From positions 1 to 64,000 of the forward strand of contig NZ_JAJEQX010000004.1 of NCBI RefSeq assembly GCF_020687545.1: 64,000 nucleotides of DNA. Reading direction: 5' to 3'. Positions within the stretch are counted from its first letter, which is position 1. Each line of letters starts with the position of its first letter. The notes beneath the pieces were generated by a model that saw nothing but the letters and a program-made list of their open reading frames with translations, had not been told where the DNA came from and made no database searches. A program made the position numbers and the translations under genes. Below, in pieces: positions 14,476-21,751 of this stretch. This DNA comes from Ruminococcus turbiniformis. Lineage in GTDB: Bacteria > Bacillota > Clostridia > Lachnospirales > Lachnospiraceae.

Positions 14476-15960
14476 CTATCCCAGAAGTTCCTTCACCATC
14501 GCACTGTCAAACCGAACCTGTTCCACATGGTTTACTTCGATCTGGTAAAGCGCATTCGCGGCAATATGTTCCGCCGCCTGTTCCAGGTCACGGATGCCGC
14601 TTGTGTTCCGATGCAGGTCAATCACTGCCTCAAGCCCATCCGGAGTCAGCGTACATTCATCTTCCCTCATGCCGATACGCCTCAGCACTTTCGGAAGAGC
14701 ATATCTGGAAAAGATCACCTTCTTTTCCTCAGGTGTATAATCCGGAATCTCAATGACCGCAAACCGGGACATAAGCGGCGCGCTGATCTGTTCCTTATCA
14801 TTTGCCGTGGCAATGGGATAAACCCCGACTGTCGGGATCATGCATTCAATATAGTTGTCCGTGAAGCCGAGATTGTCAAGCAGTGTCAGAAGCACATCGG
14901 CGGGATTGCCGTTTCCTTTTCCTGACGCAGCTTTGTCAAGCTCGTTTATGATAAAGACAAGATTAGACTCCCCCGCCATGGAAAAAGCGTCCATAATAAT
15001 TCCCGGTTTTGCGTTGGCGTAGATCCTCGAACTTCCGGTAAGCTGTTCCGGATCATTGATAGAACTCATATCAAGCGTCGTCCATGGCAGTTTCAGGATA
15101 CGGGCAACTGCATAGGCAATCTGCGATTTTCCGGTCCCGGCAGGCCCGATCAGAAGCAGGCCGTAGGCGGGCAGCGTATGGGTACGGTTGATCTGGATAA
15201 TTGTCTCAATAATACGCTGCTTTACCCGTTCCATGCCGTAGAGTTCCTCATCCAGAATCCTCTTCGCCTCATCCGGATCAACAGATGGAAAATAGTTTCC
15301 CTTCCACTGAATATTCATCATGATGGAAAGAGCCCTCTGGGCATGCCGCCGCTCTTCCGCAGATACTTCCTGGGAGCGGGCAACTGCCAGATTTCTCCTG
15401 GCCCAGAGCCGGATATTATCCGGGAGGGTCCGGCCGGCACAGTTCATAAAGTCAGTGATGCTCTGAATACTTGTAAGCTTCATGCTGTCACCGCTCTCCT
15501 CCTCTTCCTCATCAGGAATATCCTCCGATGGCGCGTCGCTTGAAAGGAGACGTTCTATCATAAACTGAAGGAATCCGTCCTCGGCAGAAAGCTTTCCGGC
15601 GCCGCCAAATGCGATCTCACGGATTTTGTACACTGCATATCCTTCCTCCGTATCTGCTCCCGACAGGCGCACGTTGATATGACTCTCTCCAAGCCATTTT
15701 AAAAGACTTACAAACCGCGCGTCGATTTTCACAATATCCGCGCTGGCTGTGCCGTCCGTCCCTTTGAACTCAAAAGCTGTCTTGCGGATCGGATTTGTAA
15801 ACATGCCGCTTGTGTGATGCTTTAACTGTCCGGCATGGTTGTCCAGTATGAGAATGGGGTGCTCCGGAGATGTCTGAGATACACTGGAATAAAATACTTC
15901 ATAAGTGCATTCAGGCTCCTTCGCGTTTTCTGGGGTATTGTTGAAATCAAAAACCGGCAT
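14476..15960 (-). CDS. AAA+ ATPase without protease domain (Lon/MoxR-like core)
   Basis: The product has 494 residues. Residues 1-~150 are an unknown N-terminal region with an acidic run (DEEEEESGD). The AAA+ core follows, with Walker A GPAGTGKS, Walker B LVFIINELDKA, sensor 1 (PIATAND) and an arginine region (MSRFAVIEIP), then a C-terminal helical lid. The sequence before Walker A (EELYGMERVKQRIIETI) resembles the Lon family, but no Ser-Lys protease domain follows. It is probably a chaperone-like remodeller. The start at 15960 has GGGAGG five bases before it; an upstream ATG ten codons earlier lacks one. Confidence 0.8.
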   Translation of the reverse strand: MPVFDFNNTPENAKEPECTYEVFYSSVSQTSPEHPILILDNHAGQLKHHTSGMFTNPIRKTAFEFKGTDGTASADIVKIDARFVSLLKWLGESHINVRLSGADTEEGYAVYKIREIAFGGAGKLSAEDGFLQFMIERLLSSDAPSEDIPDEEEEESGDSMKLTSIQSITDFMNCAGRTLPDNIRLWARRNLAVARSQEVSAEERRHAQRALSIMMNIQWKGNYFPSVDPDEAKRILDEELYGMERVKQRIIETIIQINRTHTLPAYGLLLIGPAGTGKSQIAYAVARILKLPWTTLDMSSINDPEQLTGSSRIYANAKPGIIMDAFSMAGESNLVFIINELDKAASGKGNGNPADVLLTLLDNLGFTDNYIECMIPTVGVYPIATANDKEQISAPLMSRFAVIEIPDYTPEEKKVIFSRYALPKVLRRIGMREDECTLTPDGLEAVIDLHRNTSGIRDLEQAAEHIAANALYQIEVNHVEQVRFDSAMVKELLG

Positions 15961-16105
15961 AATGACCTCCCTGTTCTGCAGTTTTTTCATGTCTTTGCTG
16001 TCTGTTCAGTATCTCTGTTATCATTACACAATTTTACCACATAATCAACCGGATGTTTACACATTTTTCTGCAGATTCAGGGAGGGATTCAGGGTGGATC
16101 AGGGT

Positions 16106-16714
16106 TTACCTCTCCAGGATTTTTCCGTCTATTGACACGACAGTCACATTCCAGGGGATCACTTTCCCGCTGTTCTGAAGCGCTGTCTTTACAGCATGCT
16201 CCATCCCGCCGCAGCAGGGCACTTCCATGCGCACAACCGACACGCTCCGGATCTCATTCTGCCGGATAATCTCCGTCAGCTTCTCCGAATAATCCACCGC
16301 ATCCAGCTTCGGACAGCCGATCAGCACAACGTGATTCCGGATAAATTTCCCGTGGAAGGACGCATATGCGTATGCAGTGCAGTCAGCCGCAATCAGAAGA
16401 TTGGCCCCGTCAAAGTACGGCGCGCTGACCGGCGCCAGCTTGATCTGCACCGGCCAGTTGAAAAGCTGAGCTGACTTTTCCGTCTGATTCTTTCTTGCTG
16501 CTTCCTCATCATAGGCCGCAGCCTCCCTCTCCTCGAATGTAATTGCTCCGGTGGGACATGCCGGCAGGCAGTCGCCGAGTCCGTCGCAGTAATCTTCTCT
16601 TAACAGCTTTGCCTTGCCGTCAATCATGCCGATAGCTCCTTCATGGCATGCGTTGGCACATGCTCCGCATCCATTGCATTTTTCTTCATCGATATGAATG
16701 ATTTTTCTTATCAT
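16106..16714 (-). CDS. Ferredoxin-domain iron-sulfur protein
   Basis: The product has 202 residues. The first cluster motif is complete: CNGCGACANACHEG. In the second, DYCDGLGDCLPACPTG, the second cysteine is replaced by Leu, leaving three ligands, so a [3Fe-4S] or incomplete cluster is likely. The C-terminal half (from ~80) has Cys at ADCTAYAY, IGCPKLDAV and EVPCCGGME, suggesting a redox-sensing or electron-relay domain of unknown kind. The start at 16714 is supported by an AAGGAG site; earlier in-frame ATGs are not. It diverges from a Crp/Fnr regulator, its probable controller. Confidence 0.75.
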   Translation of the reverse strand: MIRKIIHIDEEKCNGCGACANACHEGAIGMIDGKAKLLREDYCDGLGDCLPACPTGAITFEEREAAAYDEEAARKNQTEKSAQLFNWPVQIKLAPVSAPYFDGANLLIAADCTAYAYASFHGKFIRNHVVLIGCPKLDAVDYSEKLTEIIRQNEIRSVSVVRMEVPCCGGMEHAVKTALQNSGKVIPWNVTVVSIDGKILER

Positions 16715-16787
16715 GATAATTCTGTTCTCCTTTTTATTTCTGTTGATTTTACTGAAGCTATCATAGTATAATAGGCAAAGCATGTCT

Positions 16788-16801
16788 GTTGGATTTCAAA
16801 C
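16788..16801. promoter_or_regulatory. Crp/Fnr-type operator candidate in the divergent region
   Basis: GTTGGATTTCAAAC is a 14-base near-perfect palindrome (GTTnGA-TT-TCnAAC) midway between the ferredoxin gene and the Crp/Fnr gene. Its length and symmetry suit a Crp/Fnr dimer. Which gene it controls is not evident from position alone. Confidence 0.5.
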
Positions 16802-16840
16802 AAAACGGATAAATTTTATTTTGTATAAAGGGGTGATTTC

Positions 16841-17500
16841 TTGAAAAAGCATTTACCTGTACTGAGAAACAGTTCCTTTTTCAGCGGAATGTCAGATGAT
16901 GAAATACTTTCTGTCCTTCACTGTGTGGATGCACGCACAGTGACGAGAAGAAACGAAGAATATATATTCCATGCCGGCGAAAGCATATCAGAAATGGGGC
17001 TAGTCCTGTCCGGCTCTGTTCTTGTTGTCCAGGAGGATGTATGGGGACGGAGGAATATTATGTCCAGAATAGAGGCCGGAGATATTTTCGCAGAGTCCTA
17101 TGCTGCCACGCCCGGGTCGGTTCTCAATATCAGCGCCGTCGCCTGTGAAAGATGCGAGATTCTCCTGTTAAATGTCGGCCGGCTGCTGACCGTCTGCCCT
17201 TCCGCCTGCGGACATCACAGCCGGCTGATCCGAAGCCTTGTCACCGTTCTTTCCCGCAAGGTGCTTCAGTTTAACGAAAAGATCACACATATGAGCAGGC
17301 GGAGCACACGGGAAAAACTTCTCTCTTATCTCTCCGCCGAATCGGTAAAACAGGGAACGCGCTCCTTTGACATTCCATACGACAGACAGCAGCTTGCAGA
17401 CTATCTCTGTGTGGAACGGTCCGCCATGTCAGCGGAGCTGTCAAAGCTTCAGCGTGAAGGACTGCTCCGGACAAACCGCAATCACTTTGAGCTGTTCTGA
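16841..17500 (+). CDS. Crp/Fnr-family regulator (next to the ferredoxin gene)
   Basis: The product has 219 residues: an N-terminal cyclic-nucleotide-fold sensor (residues ~10-125, with GLVLSGSVLVVQEDVWGRRN) and a C-terminal winged helix (DRQQLADYLCVERSAMSAEL at ~185-204). The N-terminal Cys cluster of classical Fnr is lacking, so the ligand is unknown. The start is a TTG after GGGGTGA. It diverges from the ferredoxin gene with an operator-like palindrome between them. Family members near ferredoxin or hybrid-cluster genes often respond to NO or redox stress; that is only a parallel. Confidence 0.8.
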   Translation: MKKHLPVLRNSSFFSGMSDDEILSVLHCVDARTVTRRNEEYIFHAGESISEMGLVLSGSVLVVQEDVWGRRNIMSRIEAGDIFAESYAATPGSVLNISAVACERCEILLLNVGRLLTVCPSACGHHSRLIRSLVTVLSRKVLQFNEKITHMSRRSTREKLLSYLSAESVKQGTRSFDIPYDRQQLADYLCVERSAMSAELSKLQREGLLRTNRNHFELF

Positions 17501-17517
17501 ACAGAAATGCAGACACA

Positions 17518-18627
17518 TCAGCCTGTGTAACCACGAATTTTTTTCTCCACTGCCTGAGCCTCTGCAAATCTTCTCATGCAGTGCCTTCTGGCCGTGTCGT
17601 TTCCTTCCCGCTCAAACCGTTCCATTTTGAGCCTGAAACGCTCCTCCAGTGTAACTTCTTTTTCGCCGCATACAAGCTTGTCCGCAAGATAGACCACGTC
17701 CGCCTCACCGGGCAGGCCGCCCGGAATTACAGCTTCGTCCAAAACAAAATCGTGATGTCTCCGGATGATATCAGCAGCTTCCGGATACCCTTCACGGTCC
17801 AGGACAGCCGCTCCCTGCTTTGCGTGATCCGGCTCAGTGCGGAGAATGTCATGAAGCAGAGCTGAGGCGCTGATCAGCTTCAGGTCAAGGCCTGCGCCGT
17901 ATCTGTTCAGCTCTTTTCCGATTTCAATCGCTTTCTTCTGCACCATCCGGCAGTGCCGTCTTACATTTTCCGGTGTCCGGTATCGTTCAAAGAGCGCCCC
18001 GCACGTCTCCTCATCCGGAGCATTTTGCGGCATAATTCCGTAACTCACAACCCGCATTTCCACTTTTTCTGTTTCTTTGTCCCCTTCTACTTCAGATTCC
18101 CGGATTTCGATCCGGCTGAATCCGCCGTACGGCTGACGCAGTCCCCTTGACGTTTCCAGCGGTGTGCCAAGAAGAAAGGACAGGAAGCAGCAGTTGATCC
18201 CCGCATGGGCTACACAGACGATATCTCCGGATGACTCTTTGAGGATCCCGCTGACAGCTGTCTGAAAGCGGCGAAGCCCGGCTGCGCGCGTTTCTCCGCC
18301 CTCCGGCTCTGATTCCAGCGTCTTTTTGATCTGTGAGAGAGGCATATTCTCCCACTCCCCCATATCAAGCTCCTGAAGCCCGTCTTTTATGATGACAGGA
18401 AAACGGCCGCCAGAGAGAAGCTCTGCCGTCCGCACCGCACGTACAAGAGGACTTGTATACACGGTAAGTCCGTCTTTCCCGTAATCCCGGAAGACGTGTG
18501 CCAGTGCCCTGGCCTGCGCCTCCCCCTCTTCGCTTAACTTTAGATCAGTTCGTCCGATGCATCGCCGTTCCCCTCCCGGAAACGCCACCTTTCCGTGACG
18601 CACAAGATACAATGTCCTTTGTTTCAA
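17518..18627 (-). CDS. Histidine phosphatase fused to an HD phosphohydrolase domain
   Basis: The product has 369 residues. Residues 1-~185 are a phosphoglycerate-mutase-like phosphatase (LVRHGKVAFPGG, SPLVRAVRTAE and VAHAGINC). Residues ~225-355 are an HD domain with HCRMVQKKA, ALLHDI (the HD pair), RHHDF and YLADKLV. The HD part resembles the YqeK-type nucleotide hydrolases. The fusion is coupled to the molybdenum cytidylyltransferase gene: its TTG start overlaps that gene's TGA (TTGA), with GGAGG just before. The locus suggests a role in cofactor or nucleotide handling for the molybdenum hydroxylase, but the substrate is unknown. Confidence 0.8.
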   Translation of the reverse strand: MKQRTLYLVRHGKVAFPGGERRCIGRTDLKLSEEGEAQARALAHVFRDYGKDGLTVYTSPLVRAVRTAELLSGGRFPVIIKDGLQELDMGEWENMPLSQIKKTLESEPEGGETRAAGLRRFQTAVSGILKESSGDIVCVAHAGINCCFLSFLLGTPLETSRGLRQPYGGFSRIEIRESEVEGDKETEKVEMRVVSYGIMPQNAPDEETCGALFERYRTPENVRRHCRMVQKKAIEIGKELNRYGAGLDLKLISASALLHDILRTEPDHAKQGAAVLDREGYPEAADIIRRHHDFVLDEAVIPGGLPGEADVVYLADKLVCGEKEVTLEERFRLKMERFEREGNDTARRHCMRRFAEAQAVEKKIRGYTG

Positions 18628-19286
18628 GTCTCTTTCCCTCCGCCGTCCGTTTTTTTCTCACCTGAGCCGTTCGTTTCCTTCTTTCGTGCGCTTTCCGTGG
18701 AAAAATACTGCTCTACAAGCCGTTCATATTCCTCCCGCGTATCCACATCCTGCCGCACGCCCGGGTCATCTGTCACAAGTTCCGTATAGGGAATCCCCAC
18801 AGCCTCCACCGCGCCTTTGAGTCCGCCTGTTCCGCTGTATTCACAGAGCCGCAGAGCCATCTGAGAGCGGATCACGACGGGATGGCCGGGCAGTCCGTTA
18901 TAGCTCGTCCTTGCAATCTGCGCGTCCGTATCGAGAATTCTCTCAAATGTCTCTCTTCGGATGGCCGGCAGGTCCATCGGCATAACGGCGATGCGTTCGC
19001 ACTGACCTGCCGCAGCGCGGATTCCAAGACAGATGGAGTCAAACATCTGTGTTTTCTTATACCTCTCATTTACCACAAAAGAGGCCCCTGTATAGGCAAG
19101 GCGCTGTCTCAGCTCCGCTCCTCTGTATCCGATTACAACGACGATGGGATCCAGTCCCAGTTCTTTTAAACTTAAAACTACATGTTCCGCGATTGTACTG
19201 TCTCCAAAAGGAAGAAGCGGTTTAAAGGCGTGCATGCGGGTGGAAAGTCCCGCCGCCACAAGCACTGCTCCTGTCTTTTCCCTCAT
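18624..19286 (-). CDS. mocA: Molybdenum cofactor cytidylyltransferase-like protein
   Basis: The product has 220 residues. The NTP-transferase signature GAVLVAAGLSTRM is followed by FKPLLPFGDS, then VMPMDLPAI (metal-binding acidic region) and the GLPGHPVVI loop, which favours CTP transfer as in MocA. MocA forms molybdopterin cytosine dinucleotide for xanthine-dehydrogenase-type enzymes. The C-terminal ~25 residues are a lysine/Gly-rich tail. The start at 19286 has GGAGG 8 bases before it; the longer open frame to 19394 runs through the terminator. It is expressed with the phosphatase/HD gene and sits downstream of the hydroxylase. Confidence 0.75.
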   Translation of the reverse strand: MREKTGAVLVAAGLSTRMHAFKPLLPFGDSTIAEHVVLSLKELGLDPIVVVIGYRGAELRQRLAYTGASFVVNERYKKTQMFDSICLGIRAAAGQCERIAVMPMDLPAIRRETFERILDTDAQIARTSYNGLPGHPVVIRSQMALRLCEYSGTGGLKGAVEAVGIPYTELVTDDPGVRQDVDTREEYERLVEQYFSTESARKKETNGSGEKKTDGGGKET

Positions 19287-19305
19287 AATTATTTCCTCCG
19301 CCTGT

Positions 19306-19336
19306 ACAAAAACGGGCCCCGTATATACGGGGCCCG
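19306..19336 (-). terminator. Terminator/attenuator between the hydroxylase and mocA
   Basis: The palindrome at 19313-19336 has arms CGGGCCCCGTAT/ATACGGGGCCCG, followed on the minus strand by TTTTTG. It lies 47 bases after the FAD-subunit stop and only 20 bases before the mocA start. It should end most hydroxylase transcripts and leave mocA with partial read-through. Confidence 0.85.
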
Positions 19337-19383
19337 CAAGTTCTGATTCTTTTTTTACCGCCGGCTTTTTCCGTACTGTTTTA

Positions 19384-21738
19384 TTATACACCAAAAGCTT
19401 TGCGGAATTGAACCTTAACTTCCTGAATTTTGTAATTATTTTCTTTCAGAGGCTGCGCGTCTTTCAGAGCGATCTCTGCCGCCTGATCCACGTTCTCTGC
19501 TGTTTTTGCTTTTCCTTTCAGGAATGCCTCTGCCTCCGAGAAACGTACCGGAACCGGAGCGATTCCTCCTGCCGCGAGACGAACATCTGCAAGAACGCCG
19601 TTCTCCTCTTTGTACGCGTATGCGAGGGAGGTCACCGCAAAATCGATGGATTCACGCAGACGCATCTTCAGATATCCTGTCTCGTATCCTTCCATCTTCG
19701 GAACCGTGATCTCCGTCACGATCTCACCCGGCTCAAGAATCTCAACTGAGTGCATATTGCTGAAGAACTGATCCGCGCCGAATGTATGCTCTGTCGTCTT
19801 TATCTCCGCGTCAAAAGCAACAAGTACAGGACTCATGTCGGATGCGTTCACCGAGTAGCAGCCGCAGTTCATGCAGCGCCCTGCCTCCAGCTTCGCCTCT
19901 TCTCTTGTCAGGCTTGTGGAATCCTCATTCTCCAGACTTCTCTCTGCCACAGGAGTATCTTTTTCTTTCATGCTCTCTGTCACAAAGATCCGTTCCGGAT
20001 CATGTTTTAAGAATCCGCCGCGCGCCGGAGCAGGTTTTACCGGATAACCCATGTACTCGCTCATGTGTCTTGCCGCAATGCCGCCGTCACGGATCGCCTT
20101 GATCGCAACAGACGGGCCGGAAGCCGCATCACCGCCCGCGTAAACGCCGGGTTCTCTCGTATCTTTGTGCTCGCCGATCTCGATCAGTCCGCGCGCGCTC
20201 TTTAACTCTTCCTTGTATTTCTCGCCGAGGAAGTCAAGGTCAACTCTCTGTCCGGTTGCAAGGATGATACAGTCGGACTCGAATACTTCCTTATCGTTCT
20301 CGTCATATACCGGGCTGAAATGTCCTGCCTCGTCAAATACGGATGTGCAGCGTTTCGCCTCAAGTCCGGTTACACTTCCGTCCTCGGCTGAGATAACGCG
20401 TCCGAGTCCCCATCCGTTATAGATCTCAACGCCTTCTTCCTCGGCGCGTGCGATCTCTTCTGCGGATGCCGGCATCTCTGCTCTCTGCTCAAGGCAGACA
20501 AGCTTTACTTTCTGAGCGCCGAGCCTTACTGCGGTAAGGGCAACGTCCATGGCAACGTTTCCGCCGCCGCATACGAGGACGTTCTTTCCGATCTGACGGT
20601 TCATAAACGCCTTGACCTCAACGAGGAAGTTCAGACCGAAATGAGTCAGATGCTCGCCGTCGATGCCGAGGATCGGCTGTTTCCATGCTCCGGTATCAAG
20701 GAATACCGTGTCGTTTGCTTCCTTGATCTCCTCGATCTTAATATCTTTTCCGACTTCCGTATTGAAGCAGAAGTTTACGCCCATGTTTTCGATGGCGTGT
20801 ACAAGGTCTCTCACATAATGTTTCGGGAGACGGTACTCCGGAATGCCGTACATCAGTACGCCGCCGGCTTCTTCCATCTTCTCATATACAGTAACCGTAT
20901 GGCCTTCTTTTCTTAAATAGTAAGCCGCTGTCAGACCTGCCGGGCCCGCACCTACGATGCCGACTTTCTTCCCGGTCTCTGTTGCCGGTTTCTGATAGAA
21001 CTTATCTGCATTTTCCAGTATGTAGTCACCCAGTGCTCTCTCAACCGCATGGATATTGATGCAGTCGCCGTCCTCGCACTGGTTGCACTGTGTCTGGCAT
21101 GTATGCGGACATACTCTTGATGTGAGCATCGGCATCGGGTTCACTCTCATGATGATCTCTGCCGCGCCGTCCCAGTCGTCCTCGCGGATTCTCGCCATGT
21201 ATCCCGGAATATCCGTTCCTGCCGGGCACTCTGTAGAGCAGGCGTTTTTGCCTGTGTTCATACCGCCCATGATGGAATGATACTGGTTGCGTCCTTTAAT
21301 GGCATAACACTCATCCCCGCCTTTTCTCGCGCACATCAGACGTCCGCCGATGGCATGGGGATAGCGGTAATACCAGCAGCGCACATCCTGGCAGATATTT
21401 CCGCCGATGGTCGCTTCGTTTCTGATAATCGGGGAGGCGATGCTTCTCGCTGCGTCCCAGACTGCTTTTTCCTCTGTCTTAAGGAAATCGGAATCTTCGA
21501 TGTCACAGAGTTTTGTCATTGCGCCGATGGAGACCGTATTTCCATTGTCCCGGATATAAGACGCGTCTTTGATTGTTTTCAGATTGACAACTGCCTCCGG
21601 AGCATCAGGAAGGATCTGCTTTTTCAGCGTTCCGATCAGATCGGTTCCTCCTGCGATGGGCTCTGCCTTTTTGTAAGAGCGCAGTGCGGATGATGCCTCT
21701 TCATAGCTTTCGGCATTGATATGGTCAAATTTTCTCAT
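19384..21738 (-). CDS. FAD subunit of a molybdenum hydroxylase with a nested GltD-like oxidoreductase
   Basis: The product has 784 residues. Residues 1-~160 are the N-terminal half of the FAD subunit (AEPIAGGTDLIGTLKKQI, then IRNEATIGGNICQD, then HSIMGGM). A complete glutamate-synthase-small-subunit-like module follows: N-terminal cluster cysteines (CSTECPAG, CPHTCQTQCNQC), the FAD Rossmann loop VGIVGAGPAGLTAAY, the NAD(P)H loop VLVCGGGNVAMDV and GVYAGGDAASG. At about residue 640 the FAD subunit resumes (CYSVNASDMSPVLVAFDAEI) and ends with the CoxM C-terminal domain. The module is inserted rather than appended. It would feed electrons from the molybdenum site to NAD(P) or the reverse. The substrate is unknown. 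Confidence 0.85.
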   Translation of the reverse strand: MRKFDHINAESYEEASSALRSYKKAEPIAGGTDLIGTLKKQILPDAPEAVVNLKTIKDASYIRDNGNTVSIGAMTKLCDIEDSDFLKTEEKAVWDAARSIASPIIRNEATIGGNICQDVRCWYYRYPHAIGGRLMCARKGGDECYAIKGRNQYHSIMGGMNTGKNACSTECPAGTDIPGYMARIREDDWDGAAEIIMRVNPMPMLTSRVCPHTCQTQCNQCEDGDCINIHAVERALGDYILENADKFYQKPATETGKKVGIVGAGPAGLTAAYYLRKEGHTVTVYEKMEEAGGVLMYGIPEYRLPKHYVRDLVHAIENMGVNFCFNTEVGKDIKIEEIKEANDTVFLDTGAWKQPILGIDGEHLTHFGLNFLVEVKAFMNRQIGKNVLVCGGGNVAMDVALTAVRLGAQKVKLVCLEQRAEMPASAEEIARAEEEGVEIYNGWGLGRVISAEDGSVTGLEAKRCTSVFDEAGHFSPVYDENDKEVFESDCIILATGQRVDLDFLGEKYKEELKSARGLIEIGEHKDTREPGVYAGGDAASGPSVAIKAIRDGGIAARHMSEYMGYPVKPAPARGGFLKHDPERIFVTESMKEKDTPVAERSLENEDSTSLTREEAKLEAGRCMNCGCYSVNASDMSPVLVAFDAEIKTTEHTFGADQFFSNMHSVEILEPGEIVTEITVPKMEGYETGYLKMRLRESIDFAVTSLAYAYKEENGVLADVRLAAGGIAPVPVRFSEAEAFLKGKAKTAENVDQAAEIALKDAQPLKENNYKIQEVKVQFRKAFGV

Positions 21739-21751
21739 TTCCCTTCACCTC

